DNA of 64,000 nt from Azospirillum agricola (GTDB taxonomy: Bacteria; Pseudomonadota; Alphaproteobacteria; Azospirillales; Azospirillaceae): positions 310,001-374,000 of the forward strand of contig NZ_JAGINM010000002.1 of the NCBI RefSeq assembly GCF_017876095.1, written 5' to 3'. This document shows, piece by piece, positions 1 to 9,315 of this stretch. The first letter of the stretch is position 1. Each line of letters starts with the position of its first letter. The position numbers and the translations under genes were made by a program. The notes beneath the pieces are model-generated. The model worked only from the letters and a program-made list of their open reading frames with translations. It made no database searches and was not told the DNA's origin.

Positions 1-341
1 GCGACGCCGGAGTTCGGCACGTCGACGATGACGTCGACGCCGTCCTGGTCGATCCATTGGCGGGCGAGGTTGGAGCCGATGTCCGGCTTGTTCTGGTGGT
101 CGGCTGTGACGATCTGGATCGGCTTGCCGAGAATCTTGTTGCCGAACTCCTCGGCCGCCATGCGGGCGGCGATCGCCGATCCCTCGCCGCCGAGATCGGC
201 GTAGAGGCCGGAGCGGTCGTTCAGCACACCGATCTTGACGGTGTCGCCCGACAGCTTGCCCTGCGCCGAGGCGGGGCCGGAAGCGATGCTTCCCACGGTC
301 AAGGCGGCCAGCGCGGCACCGGCCAGAAGACGTGCGTTCAT
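1..341 (-). CDS. ABC transporter substrate-binding protein, branched-chain amino acid type (5' part only)
   Basis: Reading leftward from the ATG at 341, the first 113 residues are visible and the rest lies beyond the window. A classic Sec signal peptide (MNARLLAGAALAALTVG, then ASAQG at the cleavage site) is followed by VKIGVLNDRSGLYADLGGEG and DIGSNLARQWIDQDGVDVIV. This is the N-lobe of the Leu/Ile/Val-binding (periplasmic-binding type 6) family. The start has a GGGGGAGG ribosome-binding site. The protein would deliver an amino acid or related amide to an inner-membrane ABC transporter whose other genes are probably to the left. Substrate cannot be told from this part. Confidence 0.85.
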   Translation of the reverse strand, partial: MNARLLAGAALAALTVGSIASGPASAQGKLSGDTVKIGVLNDRSGLYADLGGEGSAIAARMAAEEFGNKILGKPIQIVTADHQNKPDIGSNLARQWIDQDGVDVIVDVPNSGV

Positions 342-514
342 GCGTGAATCCTCCCCCTCAGCGATTCTTGGATGTGGCTCTCGGGATATGGCACCTGGGC
401 GGTCGGCGACGGTGACGGAACGGTCCGGCCATGTCCTCGCCGACAACACTATGCAGGCGCATCATCTTGGAGGCGAAGCGGATTTTCAGCATATGAAACA
501 GATTTCGGGAATGG

Positions 515-1786
515 TCAGGCGGCGTGCGCGCTTTCTCCATCCGGCGCTGCCGAACCGCCGGAGCCGCGCCGCCGCCGGTTGTCCATGCGCCGCATCACCG
601 GCGTCACCGTGGTGCCATGGACGAGAATCGAGAGAAGCACCGTGAGACCGGTCAGCGCCCACAGCTTGCCCTGAACACCGAAGTCGGCGGCGTTCAGGGC
701 AAAGGCGATGTAATAGATGCTGCCCATGCCGCGGATCCCGAAGAAGCCGATGGCAAGCTTCTCGCCCGTGGACATCGCGGCCCCCCACAGGCCGAGCCAG
801 CCCGTCAGGGGCCGCAGGACGAACAGGATGACCAGGACCGCCAGCACGGCCCCCCCTGTCAGTGGATGGAGCAGGCCATCGGCCAGCGTGCCACCGAACA
901 GCACCAGCACGACCATCATCAGCAGGCGCTCGGTCTGCTCGATGAAATCATGCAGCGTCTCGTGGTAGCGGTGGGACCGCTCGGCATCGCGCAACGCCAC
1001 GGCGCTGACGAAGACGGCGACGAATCCGTAGCCGCCCACCAGTTCGGTGGAGCCGTAGGCGATCAGCGTGATTCCCAGCGAGACGAAGCCGTCGCCGGTC
1101 CGCGACAGCTTGGCCCGGTTCGGCACGCGGAAGGTCGCCAGCGCCAGGAGCTTGCCGATCCCCCACCCCATCCCGATTCCGGCGGCGAGCTTCCACAGAA
1201 CGTCCAGCGCGAACCAATGCAGCACCCACCCGGCGCCGCCCCCCTCGTCCAGGACGACGGCCACGGCGAGATGGACGAAGGGGAAGGCCAGCCCATCGTT
1301 CAGCCCGGCCTCCGAGGTCAGGCTGAAGCGGATCTCGTCCTCCTCGCCGGATTGCGGCGGCCCCACCTGGATGTCGGAGGCGAGCACCGGATCGGTCGGC
1401 GCCAACGCCGCTCCCAGCAGGATCGACGCCGCCAGCGGCAGCCCGAGCCCGAACCAGCCGATCAGACCGATGCCGAGAATCGACAGCGGCATGGTGACGC
1501 CGAGCAGCCGCCATGTGATCGACCAGGATCGCCAGCCCGGCGGCCGGTCGAGCTTCAGCCCGGCCCCCATCAGCGCGACGATGACCAGCAGTTCGGTCAG
1601 CCGCTCGGTGGCTTGCGGAAAGGCCATCGGATCCGGCGCGTCCAGCCCCGACAGCGCGACGACGCCATAGCCCAGCCCGACGCAGATGATGGGCAGCGAC
1701 AGCGGAAGCTCCTTCAGCACCATCGGCAGCCACGCCACCAGCAGCACCAGAAGGCCGAACCCGACCAGCATGACGACGTAGGACAT
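515..1786 (-). CDS. Cation:proton antiporter, CPA1/NhaP-like
   Basis: The 423-residue protein is almost wholly hydrophobic, with about 11-13 membrane segments. It carries the hallmark residues of the Na+/H+ exchanger domain: LAPTDPVLASD in the middle and SEAGLNDGLAFP about 30 residues later, where the Asp residues bind and move the ion. Length fits the CPA1 family without the long cytoplasmic tail of KefB/KefC types. It would exchange Na+ or K+ for H+ in pH and salt homeostasis. It stands alone, downstream of the oppositely transcribed spacer before the MarR-type gene. The last 30 residues are basic and Ser-rich and probably cytoplasmic. Ion specificity is not readable from sequence. Confidence 0.85.
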   Translation of the reverse strand: MSYVVMLVGFGLLVLLVAWLPMVLKELPLSLPIICVGLGYGVVALSGLDAPDPMAFPQATERLTELLVIVALMGAGLKLDRPPGWRSWSITWRLLGVTMPLSILGIGLIGWFGLGLPLAASILLGAALAPTDPVLASDIQVGPPQSGEEDEIRFSLTSEAGLNDGLAFPFVHLAVAVVLDEGGGAGWVLHWFALDVLWKLAAGIGMGWGIGKLLALATFRVPNRAKLSRTGDGFVSLGITLIAYGSTELVGGYGFVAVFVSAVALRDAERSHRYHETLHDFIEQTERLLMMVVLVLFGGTLADGLLHPLTGGAVLAVLVILFVLRPLTGWLGLWGAAMSTGEKLAIGFFGIRGMGSIYYIAFALNAADFGVQGKLWALTGLTVLLSILVHGTTVTPVMRRMDNRRRRGSGGSAAPDGESAHAA

Positions 1787-2025
1787 CCACCGCCCGATCC
1801 GTGGCGGCCGCGAAACGCGCAGCCGAATCCAACGTCAACAAGGCCCGAGGCCTTTCGGTCCGGACGGGCCGGGACGCTGGCGCGACGGAAGGGGATGTCG
1901 GGGGAAAGGCGGCGATCTTCTACCGCCGCGAATCGGCTCTGATAAGGGGACGTTCCCCAACCGGGATCGGGAAACGTCGCAGAAGGCGGCCGCGCGAGCC
2001 AAACGCGGCCGGCAACAGCCGGCGG

Positions 2026-2499
2026 TCAGGCCGCCGAGGTCATCGGAAAGCCGCTGTAATCGAGCGAGGCGGACCAGAAACGCTCCAGCTTGCGGAGGGT
2101 CTCGTTCGCCTTGGTCAGCTCCTCGTCGCTGAAGCCGGCCTTCTCCAGGGCGGTCAGGTGACGCTCGAACATCAGGCTGATCTTCTCGCGCAGGTCGAGG
2201 CCCTTCTCCGACAGGCGGACGCGCACCGACCGGCGGTCGTGCGGCGAACGCTCCTGCCCGAGATAGCCGTTCTCGACCATCTTCTTGACGTTGTAGGAGA
2301 CGTTGGAGCCCAGATAATAGCCGCGCGCGGTCAGTTCGCCGACCGTCATCTCGTCTTCGCCGATGTTGTAGAGGATGAGGCTCTGGACGTTGTTGATGTC
2401 CTGGATCCCCAGCCGGTCCAGCTCGGTCTTGAGCACTTCGAGGAAATGGCGGTGAAGCCGCTCGATCAACAGGATGCTTTCATAATAGGGTTTGCGCAC
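2026..2499 (-). CDS. LdtR-like MarR-family transcriptional regulator
   Basis: The 157-residue winged-helix protein begins MRKPYYESILLIERLHRHFL and contains DINNVQSLILYNIGEDEMTV, GYYLGSNVSYNVKKMVENGY and the wing motif RSPHDRRSVRVRLSEKG. This pattern matches the alphaproteobacterial LdtR group of MarR regulators, known in Sinorhizobium and Liberibacter for controlling an L,D-transpeptidase and stress tolerance. That family assignment is from memory of the motifs. The target here is unknown, and no transpeptidase gene is adjacent. A perfect CtrA-type site lies about 57 bases upstream of the start codon, suggesting cell-cycle or motility-linked control. The gene stands alone. Confidence 0.8.
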   Translation of the reverse strand: MRKPYYESILLIERLHRHFLEVLKTELDRLGIQDINNVQSLILYNIGEDEMTVGELTARGYYLGSNVSYNVKKMVENGYLGQERSPHDRRSVRVRLSEKGLDLREKISLMFERHLTALEKAGFSDEELTKANETLRKLERFWSASLDYSGFPMTSAA

Positions 2500-2555
2500 C
2501 GCGGTCTCCTTTGGCTCTCACCGGACCGTCCCCGCGCAAGGACGTTACCGGGACC

Positions 2556-2571
2556 TTAAGACGAGATTAAC
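2556..2571. promoter_or_regulatory. CtrA-type binding site upstream of the LdtR-like gene
   Basis: The sequence TTAAGACGAGATTAAC is a perfect match to the CtrA full-site consensus TTAA-N7-TTAAC. It lies 57-72 bases upstream of the LdtR-like start codon, in a 294-base gene-free stretch (2500-2793). In DNA this G+C-rich the motif is rarely expected by chance. Occupancy by CtrA is an inference. Confidence 0.5.
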
Positions 2572-2793
2572 CGATCATTCGTCGGCAATCATCTTAATAA
2601 TTCCGGAAAAGACGAGGCGCAATGGAAAGGGCGGCGTCCTGTTGATTTGCCGTTCAAATAGGACATTCGATCAAACCGAGAGCAGCCACTCGGCCGCGGT
2701 ACGGCCGCACCGCCAATGCCCGACCGCCCTTCTCGAGAATTGGCCGGACCGCGCCCGGCGAAAGCCGGAGGGTCTCCCCTCCGGCCATCATTC

Positions 2794-3855
2794 TCAATCG
2801 GCGAAGACGAGATCGCCGCCGGCCGGCTCCGCGAAATGGCGTTCGACGTCGGACGGGCCGACCCCGGCCAGATCGGCCGGCTTCCATTTCGGGTTCTTGT
2901 CCTTGTCGACCAGCGCCGCGCGGATTCCCTCGTAGAAATCGTCGCCGGCCAGGAAGGCGAGGCTGAGGCGCAGTTCCTGAACCATGCAGGCGTCGAAGTC
3001 GAGCTTGGCGCCGCGCCGCAGCGCGGTCAGCGTGACCTTCAGGCTGGTCGGCGACACGCGCTTCAGCGTGGCGAGCTGGGCGGCCGCCCAGTCGGTGCCC
3101 TCGGCCTCCAGCGCCTTGACGATGGCCTCCACCGTGTCGAAGCCGTAGCAACGGTCGATGGCCGCCCGGTTGGCGGGAACGCCGGCCTCGCCGGCCGAAC
3201 CCTTGGCCTTGGCGACCGCCTCGTCCGGCGGGGTGCCGGCGGCGAGGTCGGCGACCAGCGCCTCGATCCCGGCGCTCGGCACGAAGGCGTCGGCGGCGCC
3301 GATCGCCAGCATGTCGGCCGCCTTCAGCCGGTCGCCGGTCAGGCCGAGCCACACCCCGGTCTGTCCCGGCAGGCGCGGCAGGAAATAGGTGCCGCCGACG
3401 TCGGGGTAGAGGCCGATGCCGGTCTCCGGCATGGCGAACAGCGTGCGCTCGGTGACGATGCGGTGGGTGCCGTGTTCCGACAGCCCGACGCCGCCGCCCA
3501 TCGAGATGCCGTCGATCAGCGCGACGTAGGGTTTGGACAGGCGCTTGATCAGGCGGTTGAGGATATACTCCTCGCTGAAGAAGGCGCGGACGATGGACCC
3601 GTCGCCGTTGCCCTCGCGCGCCGCCTTGCCGGCCTCGTAGAGCCCGACCACGTCGCCGCCGGCGCAGAAGGCCTTCTCGCCGGCGCCCTGGATGACGACG
3701 GCCTTGACCTCGGGATCGGCGTCCCAGGCCCGGAGCTGCGGAATGAACAGGCGGACCATGTTGAGCGTCAGGGCGTTCAGCGCCTTCGGCCGGTTGAGCG
3801 TGACGAGGCCGATGGCGCCCCGGCGTTCGAACAGAATCTCAGCAGCGTCGCTCAT
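2794..3855 (-). CDS. 3-hydroxyisobutyryl-CoA hydrolase (enoyl-CoA hydratase/isomerase family)
   Basis: The 353-residue crotonase-fold protein has the oxyanion-hole segments GEKAFCAGGDVVGLYE and DGISMGGGVGLSEHG, followed by the hydrolase-type FAMPETGIGLYPDVGGTYFL. The ECH_2 C-terminal part (RVSPTSLKVTLTALRRG, then LAFLAGDDFYEGIRAALVDKD) separates 3-hydroxyisobutyryl-CoA hydrolases from ordinary enoyl-CoA hydratases. The enzyme frees 3-hydroxyisobutyrate from its CoA ester in valine breakdown. Length agrees with the family. The gene is monocistronic here, with no other valine-pathway gene next to it, so a broader short-chain acyl-CoA hydrolase role remains possible. Confidence 0.85.
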   Translation of the reverse strand: MSDAAEILFERRGAIGLVTLNRPKALNALTLNMVRLFIPQLRAWDADPEVKAVVIQGAGEKAFCAGGDVVGLYEAGKAAREGNGDGSIVRAFFSEEYILNRLIKRLSKPYVALIDGISMGGGVGLSEHGTHRIVTERTLFAMPETGIGLYPDVGGTYFLPRLPGQTGVWLGLTGDRLKAADMLAIGAADAFVPSAGIEALVADLAAGTPPDEAVAKAKGSAGEAGVPANRAAIDRCYGFDTVEAIVKALEAEGTDWAAAQLATLKRVSPTSLKVTLTALRRGAKLDFDACMVQELRLSLAFLAGDDFYEGIRAALVDKDKNPKWKPADLAGVGPSDVERHFAEPAGGDLVFAD

Positions 3856-4183
3856 CGTCTTGGTTTTTCTCGGTTATCGTTGTCGAATCGGGCGGTCGCG
3901 ATAGCGCAGCGTCCCGCGTCCGGCTGTCTCTCGGTCAAAAAACCGGACGGCCCCGATGATACGTGCGGCGGCGGATCTGTCAAACCAACCATACGCCGGC
4001 GGATCGAAAGGGACCGGCCATCCCGCCAGTCGCCGCCAGGTGCCCCGCCAGGCGTCCCGCCAGGCGTCGCGTCGACCGGAACGATCGACGCGACGGCGGC
4101 CGGGAACCAAGCGGGGGCTTGGCCCGTTGCGACCGCGCCCTCATCTGTGAGGGACAACGACCGGGGAAGGCCGAGCCAGCGTC
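3856..4183. other. Gene-free divergent spacer
   Basis: This 328-base stretch separates the divergently transcribed hydrolase and lipid-kinase genes. Apart from a short tandem repeat at 4022-4067 I see no convincing RNA gene, operator or coding sequence. Promoters for both neighbours presumably lie here but show no clear consensus. Confidence 0.4.
4022..4067. repeat. Short 12-bp tandem repeat
   Basis: Two exact copies of CCCGCCAGGCGT stand side by side at 4044-4067. They are preceded by two degenerate copies (CCCGCCAGTCG and CCGCCAGGTGC). The repeat is intergenic and may vary in copy number. Confidence 0.6.
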
Positions 4184-5077
4184 ATGAAGGTTGCCGTCAT
4201 ACTGAACCAGTCGGCCGGATCGCTGGTCGACCGTCCGCTCGAAGGCCCGGTCTCCGCCGTGCGCGCCGCCTTCGAAGCCCAGGGCGCCGAGGTCGATCTG
4301 CGCACCGTCGAGGGCGCCGCCTGCACCGGGGAGATCGAGCGCGCGCTGGCGTCCGACGCCGACTGCGTCGTGGTCGGCGGCGGCGACGGCACCGTCCACA
4401 CCGCGGTGCGGCTGGCGCTGCCGACCGGCAAGGCCCTGGGCGTGCTGCCGCTGGGCACCCTCAACCTGCTGGCCCGCGACCTCGCCGTCCCGCTCGAGAT
4501 CGAGGCTGCGGCCCAGGCGCTGGCCGCCGGCCGGATGCGGGCGATCGACGTCGCCGAGGTGAACGGGGAGCCTTATCTCAACAGCTCGGTGCTTGGATTC
4601 TACCCGGCCGTGGTGCAGGAGCGCGAGCGGCACCGCAAGCTGCACCGGCTTCTGAAATGGCCGGGCGCCGCCGTCGCGCTGGCCAAGACGCTCCACCGGC
4701 TGCCGATGCTGGACGTCCGGCTCGACTGGGGCGACGGGCCGCGCCGGGTCCGCACGCCGGTGCTGGCGGTGTCCAACAACCCCTACGACGACGGCTTCGG
4801 CCTCGTGCTGCGGCGGGCCTCGCTCGACGGCGGCCGGCTGGGCGTCTATGTGGCGCACGAACGCAGCGCGCTCGCGATGCTGCGGCTGATGGGACGGCTG
4901 GTGACGGGAACCTGGAGGCAGGATGAGGCGTTGGATACGTTCACCGTGACGAGCCTGACGGTCCACAGCCGGCGGCGGACGCTGAAGATGGTCAACGATG
5001 GCGAGGTGCGGAAGATGGCCGGCCCCCTGCACTACCGGATTCGTCCGGGAGCGCTGAAGGTGCTGGCCCCAGGCTGA
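4184..5077 (+). CDS. Diacylglycerol kinase-family lipid kinase
   Basis: The 297-residue protein starts with the NAD-kinase-like fold MKVAVILNQSAGS and carries the nucleotide-binding loop GGGDGT at residues 65-70. It also has LGVLPLGTLNLLARDL, typical of DagK/YegS-type lipid kinases. The second half (LNSSVLGFYPAVVQERERHR, then SNNPYDDGFGLVL) is the beta-sandwich lid of the same family, ending with NDGEVRKMAGPLHYRIRPGA. It would phosphorylate diacylglycerol or a related membrane lipid. A metallophosphoesterase gene follows after 19 bases on the same strand, so the two are probably cotranscribed. The exact substrate is unknown. Confidence 0.85.
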   Translation: MKVAVILNQSAGSLVDRPLEGPVSAVRAAFEAQGAEVDLRTVEGAACTGEIERALASDADCVVVGGGDGTVHTAVRLALPTGKALGVLPLGTLNLLARDLAVPLEIEAAAQALAAGRMRAIDVAEVNGEPYLNSSVLGFYPAVVQERERHRKLHRLLKWPGAAVALAKTLHRLPMLDVRLDWGDGPRRVRTPVLAVSNNPYDDGFGLVLRRASLDGGRLGVYVAHERSALAMLRLMGRLVTGTWRQDEALDTFTVTSLTVHSRRRTLKMVNDGEVRKMAGPLHYRIRPGALKVLAPG

Positions 5078-5096
5078 CGCAACGCGAGAGGTTCGG

Positions 5097-5945
5097 GTGA
5101 AGAGGCTGGCGCACATCTCGGACCTGCATTTCGGACGGATCGACCACAAGGTCGTCGATGGGCTGCTGGCCGATCTGGCGGCGCAGCGCCCCGACCTGAT
5201 CGTCATCTCCGGCGACCTCGTGCAGCGGGCCAAGCCCCGCCATTTCGAGGCGGCGCGCGCCTTCCTGCGCGAATTGACCGCTCCCTATCTGGTGGTGCCG
5301 GGCAACCACGACATCCCGGTCTACAACGTCTTCCGCCGCTTCACCGACCCGTTCGGCCATTACCGCCGCTACATCTCGGCCGATCTCAGCCCGATCCACG
5401 TCGATTCCGAGATCGCCGTGCTGGGCATCAACACCGCCCGCCCGGTCATCCTGGACTTCTCCGAAGGCCGCATGAACAAGGCGCAGATCCAGCGGGTGCG
5501 CGAGGTGTTCTGCGAGCTGCCCGAAACCGTGTTCAAGGTGCTGTTCACCCACCATCCCTTCCTGCCCCCGCCGGATTCCCCCGACACGCGGCTGGTCGGC
5601 CGCCACAAGCTGGCGCTGCCGGCGCTGGAGAGCTGCGGCGTCGACCTGATGCTGGCCGGTCATCTGCACAAGGCCTATTCCGGCGACATCATGAGCCACC
5701 ACACCCAGGTCGCCCGCTCGATCCTGGTCGCCCAGGCCTCCACCGCGACCTCGACGCGGCTGCGCAACGAGGCCAACGCCTACAACCTGATCGCCATCGC
5801 CCCGCCCCAGGTCACCTTCGAGGTCCGCTCGTGGGAGGGCGCGGCCTTCACCGCCGGCCTCGTCTCCACCTGGGTCAAGCGGGGGCAGCGCTGGGAGTTG
5901 CAGGCGCAGGACAGCGGTTTCCGCCCGGTCGGCAGCGCGGCGTGA
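5097..5945 (+). CDS. Metallophosphoesterase
   Basis: The 282-residue protein starts at a GTG preceded by GAGAGG. It shows the full calcineurin-like metal set: D9 and H11 in ISDLHFG, D40 in ISGDLVQ, PGNHDIPVYN at 68-77, then FTHHPF and AGHLHKAY. These ligands hold two metal ions that hydrolyse a phosphoester. The closest look-alikes are cytosolic class III phosphodiesterases (CpdA-like or UDP-diacylglucosamine pyrophosphatase-like), and the substrate cannot be fixed. Its position directly after the lipid-kinase gene suggests a phospholipid-linked substrate, which is an inference. Confidence 0.85.
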   Translation: MKRLAHISDLHFGRIDHKVVDGLLADLAAQRPDLIVISGDLVQRAKPRHFEAARAFLRELTAPYLVVPGNHDIPVYNVFRRFTDPFGHYRRYISADLSPIHVDSEIAVLGINTARPVILDFSEGRMNKAQIQRVREVFCELPETVFKVLFTHHPFLPPPDSPDTRLVGRHKLALPALESCGVDLMLAGHLHKAYSGDIMSHHTQVARSILVAQASTATSTRLRNEANAYNLIAIAPPQVTFEVRSWEGAAFTAGLVSTWVKRGQRWELQAQDSGFRPVGSAA

Positions 5946-6013
5946 GGCCGCTTGGCAGGTTCCCTGTGGCATGGTGGCCCGCCGGCTTGAGTTACCGGCA
6001 ACGGAAGGCGTAG

Positions 6014-7054
<1,041 letters not shown>

Positions 7055-7090
7055 GGCCGCTTCCGAACGCCCGCTTTTCAGCGCATGACG

Positions 7091-7120
7091 GAAAAGGGCC
7101 GGGATATCCCGGCCCTTTTC
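7091..7120. terminator. Bidirectional intrinsic terminator between hemB and the TerC gene
   Basis: A perfect 30-base palindrome, GAAAAGGGCCGGG joined to its complement, has A-runs on one side and T-runs on the other. It can end transcription of both convergent genes. Confidence 0.85.
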
Positions 7121-7126
7121 CCATGC

Positions 7127-8149
7127 TCAACCGGTTTTCATGCCGGCGTCACGCTCTCCGGAGTCGAGCGCCGCCCGTTCCTCCTGCCGGGTCTTGACCA
7201 GCGAGACGACGACGCCGCCAGCGATCAGGCCCAGCGTCACGCCCAGCGAGATCAGCGGGTCCATCTTGCCGAAGAACTGCGTGTAGAAGATCTTCGAACC
7301 GATGAACACCAGCACCAGCGCCAGCGCGTATTTCAGGTAGCGGAAGCGGTGGACCATTGCCGCCAGCGCGAAATACAGGGCGCGCAGGCCCAGCACGGCG
7401 AAGATGTTGCTGGTGTAGACCAGATACGGGTCGGTGGTGATGGCGAAGATCGCCGGCACGCTGTCGACCGCGAAGACCAGATCGGCCAGCTCGACCATGA
7501 TGAGCGCCAGCAGAAGCGGCGTCGCCGCCCAGCGCAGGGCGCCACCCGGCCCTTCCGGCAGCTTCACGAAGAAATGATGCCCGTGGAAGCGGTCGGTGAC
7601 GCGGAGATGGCGCTTCAGGAAGCCCAGCACCGGGTTGTGCGCGATGTCCGGCTCGGAATCCGACGCGAACAGCATCTTCACGCCGGTCAACAGCAGGAAA
7701 CCGCCGAAGATGTAAAGGACCCAGTGGAATTCCGACACCAGCGCCGCGCCGGCGCCGATCATCAGGCCGCGCAGCAGGATCACGCCGAGGATGCCCCAGA
7801 ACAGCACGCGGTGCTGCACCGCGCGGGGCACGGCGAAGAAGCCGAAGATCAGCGATATGACGAAGACGTTGTCAAGCGACAGGCTCTTCTCGATGAAGAA
7901 GCCGGTGTAGTAGAGGATGGCCGATTCCTGGCCCATCGACCACCAGATCCAGCCGCCGAACAGCAGGGCGACGGTGATGTAGAAGGCCGAGAGCTTCAGG
8001 CTTTCCGCGATGCCGATCTCATGGTCGCGGCGGTTGAGGACACCCAGATCGAACGCCAGCAGCGTGGTGACGATGCCAATGAAGGCCAGCCAGACCCAAA
8101 GCGGTTTCCCCATGACTTCAAAAAGAAAGGACGCGTATAAGCTGTCCAT
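7127..8149 (-). CDS. TerC/Alx-family integral membrane protein
   Basis: The 340-residue protein has about eight or nine membrane segments. It also has the two TerC signature helices, EKSLSLDNVFVISLIFGFFA and VELADLVFAVDSVPAIFAIT, whose acidic residues are thought to bind metal. TerC relatives include Alx of E. coli (manganese export and alkaline response) and tellurium-resistance proteins. Members of this size generally act in manganese homeostasis or metalation of exported proteins. The manganese riboswitch that precedes alx in E. coli was looked for upstream and is not evident. The ribosome-binding site is weak. Confidence 0.85.
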   Translation of the reverse strand: MDSLYASFLFEVMGKPLWVWLAFIGIVTTLLAFDLGVLNRRDHEIGIAESLKLSAFYITVALLFGGWIWWSMGQESAILYYTGFFIEKSLSLDNVFVISLIFGFFAVPRAVQHRVLFWGILGVILLRGLMIGAGAALVSEFHWVLYIFGGFLLLTGVKMLFASDSEPDIAHNPVLGFLKRHLRVTDRFHGHHFFVKLPEGPGGALRWAATPLLLALIMVELADLVFAVDSVPAIFAITTDPYLVYTSNIFAVLGLRALYFALAAMVHRFRYLKYALALVLVFIGSKIFYTQFFGKMDPLISLGVTLGLIAGGVVVSLVKTRQEERAALDSGERDAGMKTG

Positions 8150-8541
8150 CGAAACGATCCACTTGATGGCGCTGCGTCAGCGGGAAAATCAAGCGGTTCC
8201 GACATCACGACCGACGCCTCGGTCGCCAGAGGGGCCCGGACCCGAACGTCTGGTTACGTGGTGAGGCCCGCCGCCGCGTCAAGAGCACCGATTTCAAGCC
8301 TTTCGCCACACCCGCGAGTCGCCGCCATCCGGCCGGGCGGCGCCGGCGCCACGACCGCCCCCGCCTTCCGCCCCCGGTCCGCGGCCAATGGCTTGGTGCA
8401 TCCCAGCCACAGATCGGACACGAACGGTGTCAAAGAAAAACACCGACAGTTGCCTTTTCTGTGTTGCCTCTTGTGCAGATGGAGACGTTCTGCCAATAAC
8501 TCCGAAAAACCGAAACCAAACCAAACCCAATGGAGTGTTGC
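8150..8541. other. Gene-free divergent spacer before the HU gene
   Basis: This spacer of 392 bases lies between the divergent TerC and HU genes. The HU-proximal part (8425-8530) is distinctly richer in A and T and holds TTGCCT and TGTGCA elements that could be a promoter. I see no structured RNA or open reading frame that looks real. Confidence 0.35.
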
Positions 8542-8817
8542 ATGAACCAGGCCGAACTGATCGAAACCGTCGCCACCAACGCCGGCATCAAGAAGGCCGA
8601 CGCGGCCAAGGTCGTTCAGGCGGTGTTCGAGGGCATCTCCTCCGCTTTGGGCCGTGGCGAGGACGTCCGTCTCGCCGGCTTCGGCATCTTCGAGGTCGCC
8701 GAGCGCGCCGCCCGCGAGGGCCGCAACCCGCGCACCGGCGAGGTGGTCGCCATCGCCGCGTCGAAGGCCCCGAAATTCAAGCCGGCCAAGCAACTGCGCG
8801 ATTCGGTGAACGGCTGA
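8542..8817 (+). CDS. HU-family nucleoid DNA-binding protein
   Basis: The 91-residue protein begins MNQAELIETVATNAGIKKAD and has the helical dimer body, then GRGEDVRLAGFGIFEV. The DNA-bending arm follows (REGRNPRTGEVVAIAASKAP) and the protein ends KFKPAKQLRDSVNG. It binds and bends DNA as a dimer. I chose the ATG at 8542 over one four codons upstream because GGAGTG sits at the right distance before it and the resulting N-terminus matches the family. The MucR-type gene follows after 29 bases, so two nucleoid or regulatory proteins may share a transcript. Confidence 0.93.
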   Translation: MNQAELIETVATNAGIKKADAAKVVQAVFEGISSALGRGEDVRLAGFGIFEVAERAAREGRNPRTGEVVAIAASKAPKFKPAKQLRDSVNG

Positions 8818-8846
8818 TCGCCCCCGCGCCGGAAGGGAATGCCGCC

Positions 8847-9254
8847 ATGACCATCGAGTCCGCCGATCTGCAATCGCTGACCGCAAAGGTCGTCGCCGCC
8901 TATGTCGGCAACAACACGGTGTCGGTCCATGAACTGCCGTCGCTGATCCACAACGTGCAGGCGGCCTTCCGCAACCTGGGTGAGGACAAGCCGGCTCCCG
9001 CCAAGTCGGAGCTGATTCCCGCCGTGTCGATCAAGAAGTCGGTCACGCCGGAATACATCGTCTGCCTGGAGGACGGGAAGAAGCTGAAGATGCTGAAGCG
9101 GCATCTGAAGACGGTCTACGACCTGTCGCCCGACGAATACCGCGCCAAGTGGGGCCTGCCGGCCGAATACCCGATGGTCGCCCCGAACTACGCCAAGGCG
9201 CGCTCGGAAATGGCGACCAAGCTCGGTCTCGGCCGCAAGCGCTCCGCGGAGTAA
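8847..9254 (+). CDS. MucR/Ros-family transcriptional regulator with an altered zinc site
   Basis: The 135-residue protein has the MucR layout: a helical N-terminal part (DLQSLTAKVVAAYVGNNTVS) and the DNA-binding domain TPEYIVCLEDGKKLKMLKRH with DLSPDEYRAKWGLPAEYPMV. Members are H-NS-like global repressors of exopolysaccharide, motility and virulence genes in alphaproteobacteria. In Ros the zinc ligands are Cys-x2-Cys-x9-His-x3-His-His. Here C73 and H86 are kept, but the second Cys is D76 and the last His pair is V90-Y91, so tetrahedral Cys2His2 zinc binding looks lost. Zinc-free members with a similar fold are known from Mesorhizobium. An intrinsic terminator follows the gene. Confidence 0.88.
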   Translation: MTIESADLQSLTAKVVAAYVGNNTVSVHELPSLIHNVQAAFRNLGEDKPAPAKSELIPAVSIKKSVTPEYIVCLEDGKKLKMLKRHLKTVYDLSPDEYRAKWGLPAEYPMVAPNYAKARSEMATKLGLGRKRSAE

Positions 9255-9282
9255 TCTCCGCCCGCGCTCCCGCCGCCTCGGA

Positions 9283-9315
9283 AAGGCGCATCCCGCCGGG
9301 ATGCGCCTTTTTTCC
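9283..9315 (+). terminator. Intrinsic terminator after the HU-MucR transcript
   Basis: The stem AAAGGCGCATCCC, loop GCCG and its complement are followed by a run of six T. This is a strong rho-independent terminator for rightward transcription. Confidence 0.85.

Noticed and set aside
2716..4926. A 736-codon plus-strand open frame
   Set aside because: It crosses the antisense of the hydrolase gene, the spacer and part of the lipid kinase in the wrong frame. No fold or motif is visible.
8150..8260. Manganese (yybP-ykoY) riboswitch before the TerC gene
   Set aside because: The conserved core was looked for on the minus strand and not found.
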